Shown here piece by piece: positions 1 to 7,962 of a DNA stretch of 37,323 nt; the stretch's first letter is position 1, and each line of letters starts with the position of its first letter. A program made the position numbers and the translations under genes. The notes beneath the pieces were generated by a model. It saw nothing but the letters and a program-made list of their open reading frames with translations, did no database searches and was not told the origin of the DNA. The stretch comes from Labilithrix sp. (GTDB lineage Bacteria > Myxococcota_A > Polyangia > Polyangiales > Polyangiaceae), in contig JAQBQJ010000193.1 in assembly GCA_028287065.1 (NCBI GenBank), positions 1 through 37,323 on the forward strand, written 5' to 3'.

Positions 1-1458
1 CGCCTCGGCGTGCGCGGGATCGCTCTCGAGCACTTCCTTGTACTTTGCAAATGCTTCGGGCTTCTTGCCCTTGCCGGCGAGCATCTGCGCGGCGTCGAGG
101 ACGCCCTGCATCTTCTCCGGCGACATCTGCGGGCCACGGCGATACGGGCTCTCCTGCTCGGCGAGGTCGGGACGCTCGACGGTGGGAGGCGGATTCGAGA
201 TCTTGGACGGAACGAGGCTCGGGCGCTTGCTGCCGCCCGATGCGCTCACGTTGCTCGCGCCGCTCATGCTGCTCGCGCCGCTCATGCTGACGTCGTCGGA
301 GCCGAGGCCGGTGCCCGTGGGCTTGTCTTCGGCGCCGTCGGGGATGCTCGCGTTCGAGGCGAGCTCGAGACGTCCGCCCTCGCCGCTGCCGCCGCCGCCT
401 GGCGAGATCGATCCGCCGGACGCGACGAGCGCGCCGCGGACCTCGGTCGACATCGCGCCGCCGGGGTTCGAGGCGAGGTACGCGTTGTAGCGCGTGTTGA
501 GATCGTTCTCCTGACCGAGCGAGCGCGCGTAGTGCGCGTAGAGCTGGATGCCACGGTCGTTGCCCGGCTCGATGTCGAGCGCGGCGCCCGCATAGGCGAG
601 CCCGTGCTCGCCCTCGTACGTCTCGGCGAGCGCGACGAGCAGCTCGGCGGCGTAGTTGCGCTCCTCGGGAGGCACGGCCTCGCCGGCCTGGATGCGATCG
701 AGGACGCTCGATGCGTATTCCTGCTGGAGCGCCGGATCGGAGCCGTCGACCTCGCGCGCGGAGGCGAGCGCACGCGTGGCGCCCTGGAGATCGCCGGCGA
801 GCTTGCGCGTCGCAGCCTCGTCGCGCATCAGACCGACGCGACGTCCCGGATCCTGCTCGAGCTCGAGCTCGGCGGCGTAGAGCGGGATGGCGTTCTGCCA
901 TTCCTGCATCTGCTTGTAGAGCTCACGCGCGTTGTAGATCGCGTACGCGCTCGTAGGGTCGAGCTCGATCGCCTTCTTGTAGTTCTCGATCGCCTTCTTC
1001 GGCTGCGAGAGCGGCGCCTCGGACCAGAGGCGACCGAGCTCCTCGTGCATGCCGGCGAGCTCGCCGCGCAGCTCGGGATTCTGCGCAGTGAGAGGAGCGA
1101 GCGCCTTCGCGCGGCGATCGAGGAGCGCGACGAGCGCCTTCGTATCGCCCTTGTCGCGATAGAGCTGGGCGAGCCGCTCGGCCGCGACCTGCGCGGTCGG
1201 GTCCTTGTCGATCGCCATCATCAGGACGCGTGCCGCCCGATGCGCGTCGCCGAGCGTCGTCGACCACACGTTCGCCGCTTCGGCGAGCCAGTGGGCCGCA
1301 TACGCGGGGTCGCGGGTCTCGGAGCCGACCCGCTCGAGGAGCATGGCATACGCCTTGGGATCTTGCTCGCCGGCCTGGTGCGCGTAGGCCAGCGACTCCT
1401 CGTCGTGCGGATTCTCGACGAGGCGCTGGACGAGCCTGTCGATTTCGGCGCGGTCCAT
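1..1458 (-). CDS. TPR-repeat protein, C-terminus beyond the window
   Basis: The frame is open from an ATG at 1458 to the left edge, giving 486 codons with no stop, so the gene is truncated by the window. The product is rich in TPR-like helix pairs: residues about 52-120, 150-200 (ending in KKAIELDP) and 205-290. A low-complexity Ser/Gly/Pro linker follows at about 345-430, and another TPR begins near the edge (KPEAFAKYKEVLESDPAHAEA region). There is no signal peptide, so a cytosolic scaffold is likely. It lies 144 bp downstream of the Ser/Thr kinase gene on the same strand and could be co-transcribed with it. TPR proteins bind other proteins; no partner can be named. A long open frame on the opposite strand over the same bases is Arg/Leu-rich and has no recognisable domain. 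The exact start is moderately sure; no strong Shine-Dalgarno is visible. Confidence 0.85.
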   Translation of the reverse strand, partial: MDRAEIDRLVQRLVENPHDEESLAYAHQAGEQDPKAYAMLLERVGSETRDPAYAAHWLAEAANVWSTTLGDAHRAARVLMMAIDKDPTAQVAAERLAQLYRDKGDTKALVALLDRRAKALAPLTAQNPELRGELAGMHEELGRLWSEAPLSQPKKAIENYKKAIELDPTSAYAIYNARELYKQMQEWQNAIPLYAAELELEQDPGRRVGLMRDEAATRKLAGDLQGATRALASAREVDGSDPALQQEYASSVLDRIQAGEAVPPEERNYAAELLVALAETYEGEHGLAYAGAALDIEPGNDRGIQLYAHYARSLGQENDLNTRYNAYLASNPGGAMSTEVRGALVASGGSISPGGGGSGEGGRLELASNASIPDGAEDKPTGTGLGSDDVSMSGASSMSGASNVSASGGSKRPSLVPSKISNPPPTVERPDLAEQESPYRRGPQMSPEKMQGVLDAAQMLAGKGKKPEAFAKYKEVLESDPAHAEA

Positions 1459-1602
1459 TCGCGCGGAGGCTACCACCTCGTGACGCAACGGAGCAACGGA
1501 AGGTACGTGTCAGGCGCGCGGACTTCCGCGGCATTTCGGTTTTGACAGGGGCTTTGCGCAGCGTGCTGGACCCCGCAACTCCCCGCGAGCCGCCCTCGCG
1601 CG

Positions 1603-3150
1603 CTACTCGAAGATGCCGTAGGGGGTCGTCGACGAGGGCGAGGGAGCAGGCGCGGTCGCCGGCCGTCCGTCCGGCGCGGGACGACCGCTCGCCGTTCCTT
1701 TCACGGGCTTTCCCGCGGGCGGCGGCTTCGGATGCTTGCCTCCGGCGGTCGCGGCCGTTCCCGCCGGAGGCGGCGTGGCCGGCGCCTTCGGAAGCGAATC
1801 GGGCGTGACCGTGGGCGGCTCCGGCGCGGTCGTGCTCGTGCTGCCGCCTGCCGCGGTCGTCGTCGAGGGCGCGCGTTCGGTCGCATCCGTCGCGGTCGCG
1901 ACGGGCGCGGGTGCGATCGAGGGAGCTGGACCGTGGGACCGCGCGCTCATCATCGCGTACACGCCCCCGGCGGCCGCGAGGAGGATGACGGGCACCGCGA
2001 TGAAGAGAAGCGGCACCTTCGATCGCGAAAGCGGCTTCGGGAGCGCCATCGGCGGAGGACGCATCGACTCCGGCACGCGGATGCCCGCCGCGTTCGTGAT
2101 CGACGCGCGCACGCCGCTCGTCTGCGCGCCCTGGGCCTCGAGCGCGGCGAGGAGCTCGCCCGCGAGGATCTCGGCGCTGCCGGGACGGTCCTTCGGATCC
2201 TTCGCGAGGGTCCGCATGATCACGTCCTCGAGCTCCCTCGGGATCATCGCCTCGGGCACGGCCTCGTTCGGGCGCTTCGGCGTCGACTTGATGTGCCGCG
2301 CCATGACGACGACCGCGTCGTTGTCCGTGAAGGGCGGCCGGCCCGTGAGCATCTGGTAGAGGATGACGGCCAGCGAATAGAGATCGCTGCGCGCATCGAG
2401 CGGCTTGCCCTGCGCCTGCTCGGGCGACATGTAACGCGGCGTTCCGAAGACCGTGCCGGCTTGCGTCTCGACGACGCTCATCGGGTTCGGATCGTCGGCG
2501 TTGATCATCTTCGCGATGCCGAAGTCGAGGACCTTCACGATCTCGTCGTGGGCCTCGGTGTCGTCGCCGCCGGTCGGCGACGTCGTCGAGCTCGTGAGGA
2601 CGCGTGCGAAGAAGAGGTTGTCGGGCTTGAGATCGCGATGGATGATCCCCTTCGCGTGCGCTTCGCCGAGCGACCGCAGCGCCTGCCGGCACGAGTCGAC
2701 GGCGATCGGCGCGGGCAGCCGGCCGACACGCGTGAGGCGCTGGCCGAGGCTCTCGCCTTCGAGGAGCTCCATCGCGAGGTAGAACTCGCCGTTCTCGCTC
2801 TCGCCGAAGTCGAACACCGTGACGGTGTTCGGCGACGCGAGGAGGCTGTTCGCGCGCGCCTCGCGCATGAAGCGCGCCTTCGCCGATTCGTCGATCGCGC
2901 GATCGCCGCGGAGGATCTTGATCGCCACCTCGCGACCCATCGCGTGCTGCTTCGCGCGATAGACGGTGCCCATCGAGCCCGCGCCGAGCTTCGCGAGGAT
3001 CGTGTAGCGGCCTTCGAGGGTCCGGCCGACCATCGGATCGTCGCCGATGTCGACGAGATCGCGCGGCCTCACGAGGCCCATCCCGTCGGTCGGGCACACC
3101 GTCGGCGCCTGCGCTTCGGGCCATTTTTTACGGCACCGCGGGCAAACCAT
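1603..3150 (-). CDS. Zinc-ribbon Ser/Thr protein kinase with one membrane segment
   Basis: A 515-residue eukaryotic-like (Hanks-type) kinase. It opens with a short zinc-ribbon-like segment (MVCPRC, then VCPTDG at 18-23). The kinase domain spans about 48-335: glycine loop LGAGSMG (55-61), ATP-binding Lys78 in VAIK, catalytic loop HRDLKPDN (171-178), DFG at 209-211 and SPE in place of APE near 242. A polar insert of about 25 residues sits between the catalytic loop and DFG. A single hydrophobic helix at about 379-401 is followed by a roughly 110-residue Ala/Pro/Thr-rich tail, predicted to be periplasmic. The ATG at 3150 is chosen because it precedes the zinc ribbon directly, as in similar myxobacterial kinases; upstream sequence in frame is Arg-rich and looks non-coding. 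All catalytic residues are present, so it should be active. Substrate unknown; the adjacent TPR protein is a possible partner. Confidence 0.93.
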   Translation of the reverse strand: MVCPRCRKKWPEAQAPTVCPTDGMGLVRPRDLVDIGDDPMVGRTLEGRYTILAKLGAGSMGTVYRAKQHAMGREVAIKILRGDRAIDESAKARFMREARANSLLASPNTVTVFDFGESENGEFYLAMELLEGESLGQRLTRVGRLPAPIAVDSCRQALRSLGEAHAKGIIHRDLKPDNLFFARVLTSSTTSPTGGDDTEAHDEIVKVLDFGIAKMINADDPNPMSVVETQAGTVFGTPRYMSPEQAQGKPLDARSDLYSLAVILYQMLTGRPPFTDNDAVVVMARHIKSTPKRPNEAVPEAMIPRELEDVIMRTLAKDPKDRPGSAEILAGELLAALEAQGAQTSGVRASITNAAGIRVPESMRPPPMALPKPLSRSKVPLLFIAVPVILLAAAGGVYAMMSARSHGPAPSIAPAPVATATDATERAPSTTTAAGGSTSTTAPEPPTVTPDSLPKAPATPPPAGTAATAGGKHPKPPPAGKPVKGTASGRPAPDGRPATAPAPSPSSTTPYGIFE

Positions 3151-3347
3151 GGCCCGCGGCTCGGCGGGAACCGTATCGTCCGACTGACGAGCCGCAGAGG
3201 GGAGGGACAAGTGCGGGACAATCGTCCCCCGGCGCAGGCTTGGACGCAAGCGATGGCGCGAAAAAGGCGGAAGCCTCTCGTCGCTTCTCTCCGTTTTTCT
3301 CCTCTTCTCTCGCCTCCTCTCGCCTCTCGCCATTGTCCTCGGCCCTC

Positions 3348-3368
3348 GCGATCGAATAAAGCGATCGC
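3348..3368 (+). promoter_or_regulatory. Perfect palindrome abutting a start codon
   Basis: The 7-bp arms GCGATCG (3348-3354) and CGATCGC (3362-3368) flank AATAAAG, and the second arm ends directly at the ATG of the next gene. No Shine-Dalgarno is visible there. It could be an operator or an mRNA hairpin limiting initiation. A pyrimidine-rich tract (3284-3331, no A on the plus strand, with repeats of CCTCTCGC) lies just upstream. Function is inferred only from position. Confidence 0.4.
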
Positions 3369-4202
3369 ATGAGATTCAATTGCTTGCTCTTGCCTTCGAC
3401 CGCCGTTGCGCTGGTCTTCGCGCTTGTTGCGCCGGCCTCTGCGCAAGGGACGATGACGCCGTCCCAGCCCGCCCAGCCCCCGCCCGCCGGCACGCCCTCG
3501 CAGCCGCCGCCGCCTCCGCCCGTTGCTCAGGAAGCAACAGCGCCCGAGGCGGTCGCGCCTGCACAGAGCACCGAGCCGCCGGTCGAGGAGAAGCTCGATG
3601 CGCCCAAGGCGCGGACCGGTTTCCAGATCGCCGTCCGCACCGGCGTCGCGGTGCCGCTCGGCAACGTCCAGGAGGGAGGCAAGATGTCGGACGCGTTCGG
3701 CGTGCAGGTGCCGCTCGTGGCGGACATCGGCGGCAAGGTCATCCCGAACCTGTTCATCGGCGGCTACCTCGGGATCTCGTTCGGCGGGGTCGGCGATTCG
3801 ATCAAGGCCCTGTGCGACAATGCGGCCGTCGACTGCACCGCGGTCGGTTTCCGCTTCGGCGTGCAGGCCCAGCTCCACATCCTGCCGGCAGCGAAGCTGA
3901 ACCCGTGGATCGGCTACGGCATCGGCTACGAGATCGCGGGCGCGAGCGGCTCGAAGAACAACAACAAGCTCACTTCGGCGCTCGGCGGCGTCGAGTTCGC
4001 TCACATCATGGCGGGCTTCGATTACCGCATCAACAAGGTGGTCGGCATCGGTCCGTTCGCGGACTTCGCGCTCGGCCAGTACTCGATCGCGAGCGTCGAG
4101 ACGACCATCGGGGGCAACACGATCAAGACCGACGGCGACATCGCGAAGACGTCGCTGCACGAGTGGCTGCTCGCCGGCGTGAAGGTGACGTTCTTCCCGT
4201 GA
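3369..4202 (+). CDS. Secreted outer-membrane beta-barrel-like protein
   Basis: A 277-residue protein with a clear signal peptide: a hydrophobic core at 5-22 and a probable signal peptidase I site after ASA at 23-25. A Pro/Ala/Gln-rich linker covers about 30-80. The remainder (about 84-277) alternates short hydrophobic strands with Gly turns, as in small outer-membrane beta-barrels (for example IAVRTGVAVPLG, LFIGGYLGISFGG, PWIGYGIGYEIAG, GPFADFALGQYS). Two cysteines (LCDNAAVDC) could form a local disulfide. No enzymatic motif is seen. The gene converges on the M23 peptidase gene with only 11 bp between stops. Barrel placement in the outer membrane is inferred from pattern, not from a named family match. 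Confidence 0.85.
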   Translation: MRFNCLLLPSTAVALVFALVAPASAQGTMTPSQPAQPPPAGTPSQPPPPPPVAQEATAPEAVAPAQSTEPPVEEKLDAPKARTGFQIAVRTGVAVPLGNVQEGGKMSDAFGVQVPLVADIGGKVIPNLFIGGYLGISFGGVGDSIKALCDNAAVDCTAVGFRFGVQAQLHILPAAKLNPWIGYGIGYEIAGASGSKNNNKLTSALGGVEFAHIMAGFDYRINKVVGIGPFADFALGQYSIASVETTIGGNTIKTDGDIAKTSLHEWLLAGVKVTFFP

Positions 4203-4213
4203 TCGGCTGACCG

Positions 4214-5056
4214 CTACTTCAGCGGCAGCACGTTGCGCGGATCGCACACGACGCTGACGCTGTCGGCGAGCAGCTGCGCGCCGGCGGGGACCTTCGCGAG
4301 ATCGACGCCCTCGCGCACGCGACGCACCTCGTAGTGGAGGTGCACGAGCGACGGCGAGCCGGTGTCGCCGACGGCGCCGACCAGATCGCCTTCCTTCATG
4401 GCTGCACCGGGCGCGAGGCCGGCGGCAATGGAGTCGAGGTGACCGAAGAGCACGACGTAGTCGCGGAGGCGCCCGCCTTCGCGGAGCGAGTGGCGCGTCA
4501 CCACGGTCGTGCCGAAGAGGTGACCCGCGTAGAGGACCTCGGCATCTCCTTCTTGGTGCTCGAGGCCGATGTTCTTCACGGGCGTGCCCTTCGCCTGCGG
4601 GAGATCGACGCCGCCGTGACCGACGTGCGAGAGCGTGCGGCCGCGACGCTGATTCTCGTCGGGGCGATCGAGATCGTAGCCGCTCACGACGTAGTGACCG
4701 TTCGGGAGGCCGGGCGGGATCGGATAGCGGTACGCGTCGTAGTCGCTGGGGCGATCGGGCAGGCGAGGGATCTGCTCGTATTGCGCCCAGCGTCCCGACT
4801 TCTCGCGATGCGCGTTCGGGAGCGCGGGCGCGAGGGGACCGTCCTCGGCGCCGCGGGTGAGGTGCACGCACGCGTCGTTGTCGGGGGCCGTGCCCGGCGG
4901 ACACTCGGTGCGCGCGAGCACGCCGGCGCCACGCACCGAGAGCGCTCCGGGATCGTTCGTGCCGGCGGTCGCGACCCGCAGCGGCGCGAGCGGCCTGCCC
5001 GAGCCGAACGCCATGAACGCGGCCGTTGCGCCGCCTGCCCAGAGCCACCTACTCAC
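4214..5056 (-). CDS. M23 (LytM-type) family metallopeptidase
   Basis: A 280-residue protein with the zinc-site signature of M23 peptidases: HGGVD (His147, Asp151), GHLD with His206, and HLHYE (His239, His241). The catalytic fold covers about 115-250. A hydrophobic N-terminus (1-20) suggests export, and C52 and C63 bracket a short loop, consistent with a periplasmic or secreted protein. The family cleaves peptide cross-links in peptidoglycan or acts as an activator of other hydrolases; since all zinc ligands are present, catalysis is expected. It is divergent from the HEAT-repeat gene (69 bp between starts) and convergent with the upstream barrel protein gene. The ATG at 5056 is preferred because it precedes the hydrophobic segment. 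Confidence 0.92.
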   Translation of the reverse strand: MSRWLWAGGATAAFMAFGSGRPLAPLRVATAGTNDPGALSVRGAGVLARTECPPGTAPDNDACVHLTRGAEDGPLAPALPNAHREKSGRWAQYEQIPRLPDRPSDYDAYRYPIPPGLPNGHYVVSGYDLDRPDENQRRGRTLSHVGHGGVDLPQAKGTPVKNIGLEHQEGDAEVLYAGHLFGTTVVTRHSLREGGRLRDYVVLFGHLDSIAAGLAPGAAMKEGDLVGAVGDTGSPSLVHLHYEVRRVREGVDLAKVPAGAQLLADSVSVVCDPRNVLPLK

Positions 5057-5125
5057 GAGCCCTCACACGGCAGAGACTACCAGCGTCGACGAGGCATTCC
5101 CGCTTCGTGGTATTCAGGAGCCGCC

Positions 5126-5869
5126 ATGCCCTCGATCAAAGAGAATCTCACCGCGCTCTTCGACGCCGAGCGCACCGCGCGCAGCCTCCACGCGGCCCTC
5201 GTCGATCAGCCTCGCGACGAGCTCGTGAAGGAGCTCCGCGCCGCGACCAAGGCCGCGCTCGCGACCGACGACGACGAGTCGTCGTTGCGTCTCGCGCGGA
5301 TGTCGGAGGTGCTCGGCGATCTCGACGGGCCCGAGGTCGTCGATCTCCTGGTCGACATCCTCGGCAGTGAGTCGCCCGAGGCACGCGTCCAGGCCGGCGA
5401 GGCGCTCGAGGGGCTCGCGTTCGATCGCTTCAAGGAGGTCGCGCTCGGGATCGAGCGCGCCGTCGATCGTCTGCCGAAGGGCAGCCCTGCGCTCACCGAG
5501 CTGCCGTTCCTGCTCGCGGAGGTCGGCGAGCCCGGCTGCGTGAAGCTGCTCGGACGCTTCCTCAAGCATGCCGATGCCGAGGCGGTCGCGGCCGCGATCG
5601 AGGCGCTGGCCGAGCTCGGCGATCCCGCGGCGATCCCGCTGCTCGCGCCGCTCGAGAAGGATCCGCGCCAGGTGCAGCTCGAAGAAGAGGACGGAGAAGG
5701 CGAGCGCGTCGGTCTCGGCGATCTCGCGTTCGAGGCGCGCGAGATCCTCGAGGAGCTCGCGAAGAACGCGCAAGCGGTGCAGCACGGCGGACCGCGTCCG
5801 GGTGGCGGCGCTGGTGGTGGTGGTGGTGGTGGTGGCGGCGGCGGTCACGCGGGCAAGAAGGGCCGATGA
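5126..5869 (+). CDS. HEAT-repeat-like protein with polyglycine tail
   Basis: A 247-residue acidic, soluble protein. Helical pairs resembling HEAT/PBS-lyase repeats occur at about 64-98 (VVDLLVDILGSESPEARVQA), 127-155 and 156-180 (AIEALAELGDPAAIPLL). The last ~25 residues are Gly-rich, with eleven consecutive glycines followed by a basic end (HAGKKGR). The start at 5126 is supported by AGGAG at 5116-5120. A longer frame extends upstream but overlaps the divergent M23 gene and lacks coding character. Its stop overlaps the following methyltransferase start (ATGA), so the two are translationally coupled and probably act together. HEAT folds usually mediate protein binding; no partner is identifiable. 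Confidence 0.88.
   Translation: MPSIKENLTALFDAERTARSLHAALVDQPRDELVKELRAATKAALATDDDESSLRLARMSEVLGDLDGPEVVDLLVDILGSESPEARVQAGEALEGLAFDRFKEVALGIERAVDRLPKGSPALTELPFLLAEVGEPGCVKLLGRFLKHADAEAVAAAIEALAELGDPAAIPLLAPLEKDPRQVQLEEEDGEGERVGLGDLAFEAREILEELAKNAQAVQHGGPRPGGGAGGGGGGGGGGGHAGKKGR
5813..5845 (+). repeat. In-frame GGT/GGC trinucleotide run
   Basis: Seven GGT units (5813-5833), three GGC units and a final GGT encode eleven glycines near the end of the HEAT-repeat protein. Being a triplet repeat in frame, slippage would change tail length without a frameshift. Confidence 0.9.
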
Positions 5870-6690
5870 AATCGACGCCTGCGCGTTTCCTCGGTCCCGA
5901 GGACGCAGCGGTGTTCGAGACGTTCGTCGTCCCTCGGTATCTGTCGCTGTTCGCGGAGCGGCTCATCGACATGATCGTGCCGGGGCAGGACGCGCGCGTC
6001 TGCCACCTGCAGTGTCGGACCGGCTATCCGGATCGCTTGCTGCTCGAGCGTCTGCCGAACGCGCACGTGTACGGTTGCGACAACTCCGAGCACGCGATCG
6101 AGCTCGCGCGCGCGAAGGCGAAGACCATCCCCCGCTTCGTCTACGACTATCGCGTGATCGAGGGACAGACGACGCCGTTCCCGGCGGGCGCCTTCTCGCA
6201 CGGCATGACGCTCCATCCGCTCGCGGCGCCGGCCGAGCGAAGACGCATCCTCGAGGAGCTCGCGCGCATCGTGGCGCCGCGCGGCCAGGCGCTGGTCGCG
6301 ATGCCGCTCCGCGGCTCGTTCGGCGAGATCGCAGATCTGCTGCGCGAGTGTGCACTCAAGAACGAGCTGACGGAGCTGACGAACGCGGTCGAGGCCGCCG
6401 TGCAGCTCCGCCCCACCGACGAGCTGTTCAAGCGAGAGCTCGAGTCGGTGGGCTTCGAGTACGTCGACGTCGATGTGCGAACGCGCACGTTGCGTTTCGA
6501 GAACGGCCGCCAGCTCTTCGAGGATCCGGCCACGCGCCTGATGCTCCTCCCGGAGTTCCGGGTGAACCTCCACATGCCGGACGATCGCCCGTTCACGTAC
6601 GTGCGCGAAGCCATCGACAAGTACTGGAGCGACGGAGAGTTCGAGCTGACCGTGAATGTCGGTGTCGTCTCGGGAAGAAGGAAGGCTTGA
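5866..6690 (+). CDS. SAM-dependent methyltransferase-like protein, atypical motif I
   Basis: A 274-residue protein with the layout of a class I (Rossmann) methyltransferase. A first strand and loop is at 44-54 (VCHLQCRTG), an acidic second-strand end at Asp72 in YGCDNSEHAIELAR, a central PFPAGAFSHGMTLHPLA at 104-120, and a post-motif helix ILEELARIVAPRGQALVAMP typical of motif III. Motif I normally reads hxGxGxG; here the glycines are mostly replaced, so SAM binding may be altered or lost. The C-terminal third is specific to this protein and resembles no family I can name. The ATG overlaps the stop of the HEAT-repeat gene by 4 nt. Substrate unknown; a modified or catalytically weak member of the family is possible. 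Confidence 0.8.
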   Translation: MKSTPARFLGPEDAAVFETFVVPRYLSLFAERLIDMIVPGQDARVCHLQCRTGYPDRLLLERLPNAHVYGCDNSEHAIELARAKAKTIPRFVYDYRVIEGQTTPFPAGAFSHGMTLHPLAAPAERRRILEELARIVAPRGQALVAMPLRGSFGEIADLLRECALKNELTELTNAVEAAVQLRPTDELFKRELESVGFEYVDVDVRTRTLRFENGRQLFEDPATRLMLLPEFRVNLHMPDDRPFTYVREAIDKYWSDGEFELTVNVGVVSGRRKA

Positions 6691-6729
6691 TCCTTCTTTT
6701 TCCCCTCTTCAGATCGTCTTGATCAATCC

Positions 6730-6861
6730 CCCCGGGATGAATCCCGGGGCACGATCGGAGAGACAAGCCCGCAAGGCGGGCTGCAGAGCTCGCCTGTCGC
6801 GCTTGTCTCGAGCCCGCCTTGCGGGCTTCGTTCTCGGAGTGCCCCGGGATTCATCCCGGGG
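6730..6861. repeat. Paired-hairpin inverted-repeat element, copy A
   Basis: Two arms form a long imperfect inverted repeat. Outer hairpins: CCCCGGGATGAATCCCGGGG (6730-6749) and its reverse complement at 6842-6861, each itself a 9-bp stem with a 2-nt loop. Inner hairpins: AGCCCGCAAGGCGGGCT (6766-6782) and its exact reverse complement (6811-6827). The 8-mer TGATCAAT flanks the element at 6720-6727 and 6881-6888. It lies between convergent genes, 39 nt past the methyltransferase stop and 45 nt before the stop of the lipoprotein gene. A second copy is at 22783-23020. It resembles REP/BIME or MITE-type elements in architecture; the family is not one I recognise. Confidence 0.85.
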
Positions 6862-6868
6862 ATTTTTT
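6842..6868 (+). terminator. Probable intrinsic terminator within copy A
   Basis: The right outer hairpin (9-bp GC-rich stem) is followed at once by ATTTTTT on the plus strand, the layout of a Rho-independent terminator. It would end transcription of the HEAT-repeat/methyltransferase pair. The left outer hairpin read on the minus strand has no comparable T run. Confidence 0.65.
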
Positions 6869-6906
6869 GATCATTCAGCCTGATCAATGCCCCCCGATTG
6901 GATCAC

Positions 6907-7962
6907 TTACCGGCAGAACCCGTCGATGCACACCAGGGGAGAAGCACAGTTCTTCCCCTGCGTCGGATCGCAATCCGTTCCGAGGTTCGCGTCCGAGCCG
7001 CACACCGAGTGCGGGCCCGAGCTCGTCGTCACCGTCTTGCACACGTTGAACTTGTCGGCGCTCTTGCACGCCTCGGTTCCGGCGTCGGCGTCGCACGCGA
7101 TGTAGCAGCTATGACGCAGGCAGAGGCTGCCCGTCTGGCACTTGTCCTGGACGCCGTCGGTCACGCACGTGAAGACCGGCTGCTGATCGGGCGTGCACCC
7201 GCCGTCGACGCAGACGAGGCCCGCAGGGCACGTGGCGCCCGCGCCGCACGAGTCGACGCAGTGCTCCTGAACGCAGGCCTTGCCGGCGCCGCACTGGTTC
7301 GCGTTCGTGCATGCGCCCGAGTTGCCGGTGCACACGCCCTTCGCGTCGTCGCACACGTACCCCGTGGGGCACGGCTTGTTTGCATTGCACGAAGGCGTGC
7401 ATGCACCCTGCACGCACTGCGAGCCGGCGGGGCACTGCGTTGCGTCGGCGCACTGGTCGGCCGGCGCGTAACAGGTGCCGCTCAGGCACTTCGAGCCGGC
7501 GGGGGTCGGGCAGTCCTTGTCGCTCTTGCACGCCGACGTTCCGCCGTTGTTGACGGCCTCGCACGTGGGGACGCCGCTCGAGAGCTTGCAGACGAAGCTC
7601 GAAGGACAGCCAGTGGTGGAGCAGTCGCCGGCGTGGCACTTGTTGTCAGCGCCGCAGCTCGAGCCGCTCGGGCAATCCGTGGGCTTCGTGCAGACGGTGC
7701 CGCCGATCGGGCCCGGCGGAATGCCGTCCGTCAGGTGGCAGCGATGGTTGCTGCCGCACTGGTAGCCGCTCGGGCAGTCGTTGTCGGCGTAGCAGGAGAA
7801 TCCGTAGCAATCGCTCGAAACGTACGGATCCGGGCAGCTGTAACAGTCGCTGCCGACGCACACGCGATGCGACCGGTCGTCGTCCGAGTAAATCGGGCAG
7901 CCACCGAGCGCGGCGGCGCCGAGCCCGAGAAGAACGAAGGAAAATACGTGCTTCATCATCAT
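6907..7962 (-). CDS. Cysteine-rich repeat lipoprotein
   Basis: A 351-residue protein beginning with three successive ATG codons (7962, 7959, 7956), a hydrophobic stretch and a lipobox LGGC with Cys22, so a lipoprotein is predicted. AGGAA lies about 10 nt before the first ATG. The mature part contains 48 further cysteines arranged in tandem units of the general form C-x5-CPxGxxC-x4-6-C (for example DNDCPSGYQCGSNHRC), about nine units in all. This suggests a chain of small disulfide-bonded modules on the cell surface or in the periplasm. Similar Cys-rich repeat proteins are common in myxobacteria, usually of unknown function. It is convergent with the methyltransferase gene and divergent from the zinc-ribbon/TPR gene. 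Adhesion or ligand binding is a guess only. Confidence 0.9.
   Translation of the reverse strand: MMMKHVFSFVLLGLGAAALGGCPIYSDDDRSHRVCVGSDCYSCPDPYVSSDCYGFSCYADNDCPSGYQCGSNHRCHLTDGIPPGPIGGTVCTKPTDCPSGSSCGADNKCHAGDCSTTGCPSSFVCKLSSGVPTCEAVNNGGTSACKSDKDCPTPAGSKCLSGTCYAPADQCADATQCPAGSQCVQGACTPSCNANKPCPTGYVCDDAKGVCTGNSGACTNANQCGAGKACVQEHCVDSCGAGATCPAGLVCVDGGCTPDQQPVFTCVTDGVQDKCQTGSLCLRHSCYIACDADAGTEACKSADKFNVCKTVTTSSGPHSVCGSDANLGTDCDPTQGKNCASPLVCIDGFCR

Noticed and set aside
1541..1547. TTGACA as a plus-strand -35 box
   Set aside because: No suitable -10 at normal spacing, and no plus-strand gene follows; both flanking genes are on the minus strand.
4334..5125. Upstream extension of the HEAT-repeat protein frame
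   Set aside because: Antisense to the M23 peptidase gene and Arg-rich; AGGAG just before 5126 marks the true start.
6656..6883. Short frames reading through the paired-hairpin element
   Set aside because: They translate palindromic DNA and have no independent coding evidence.
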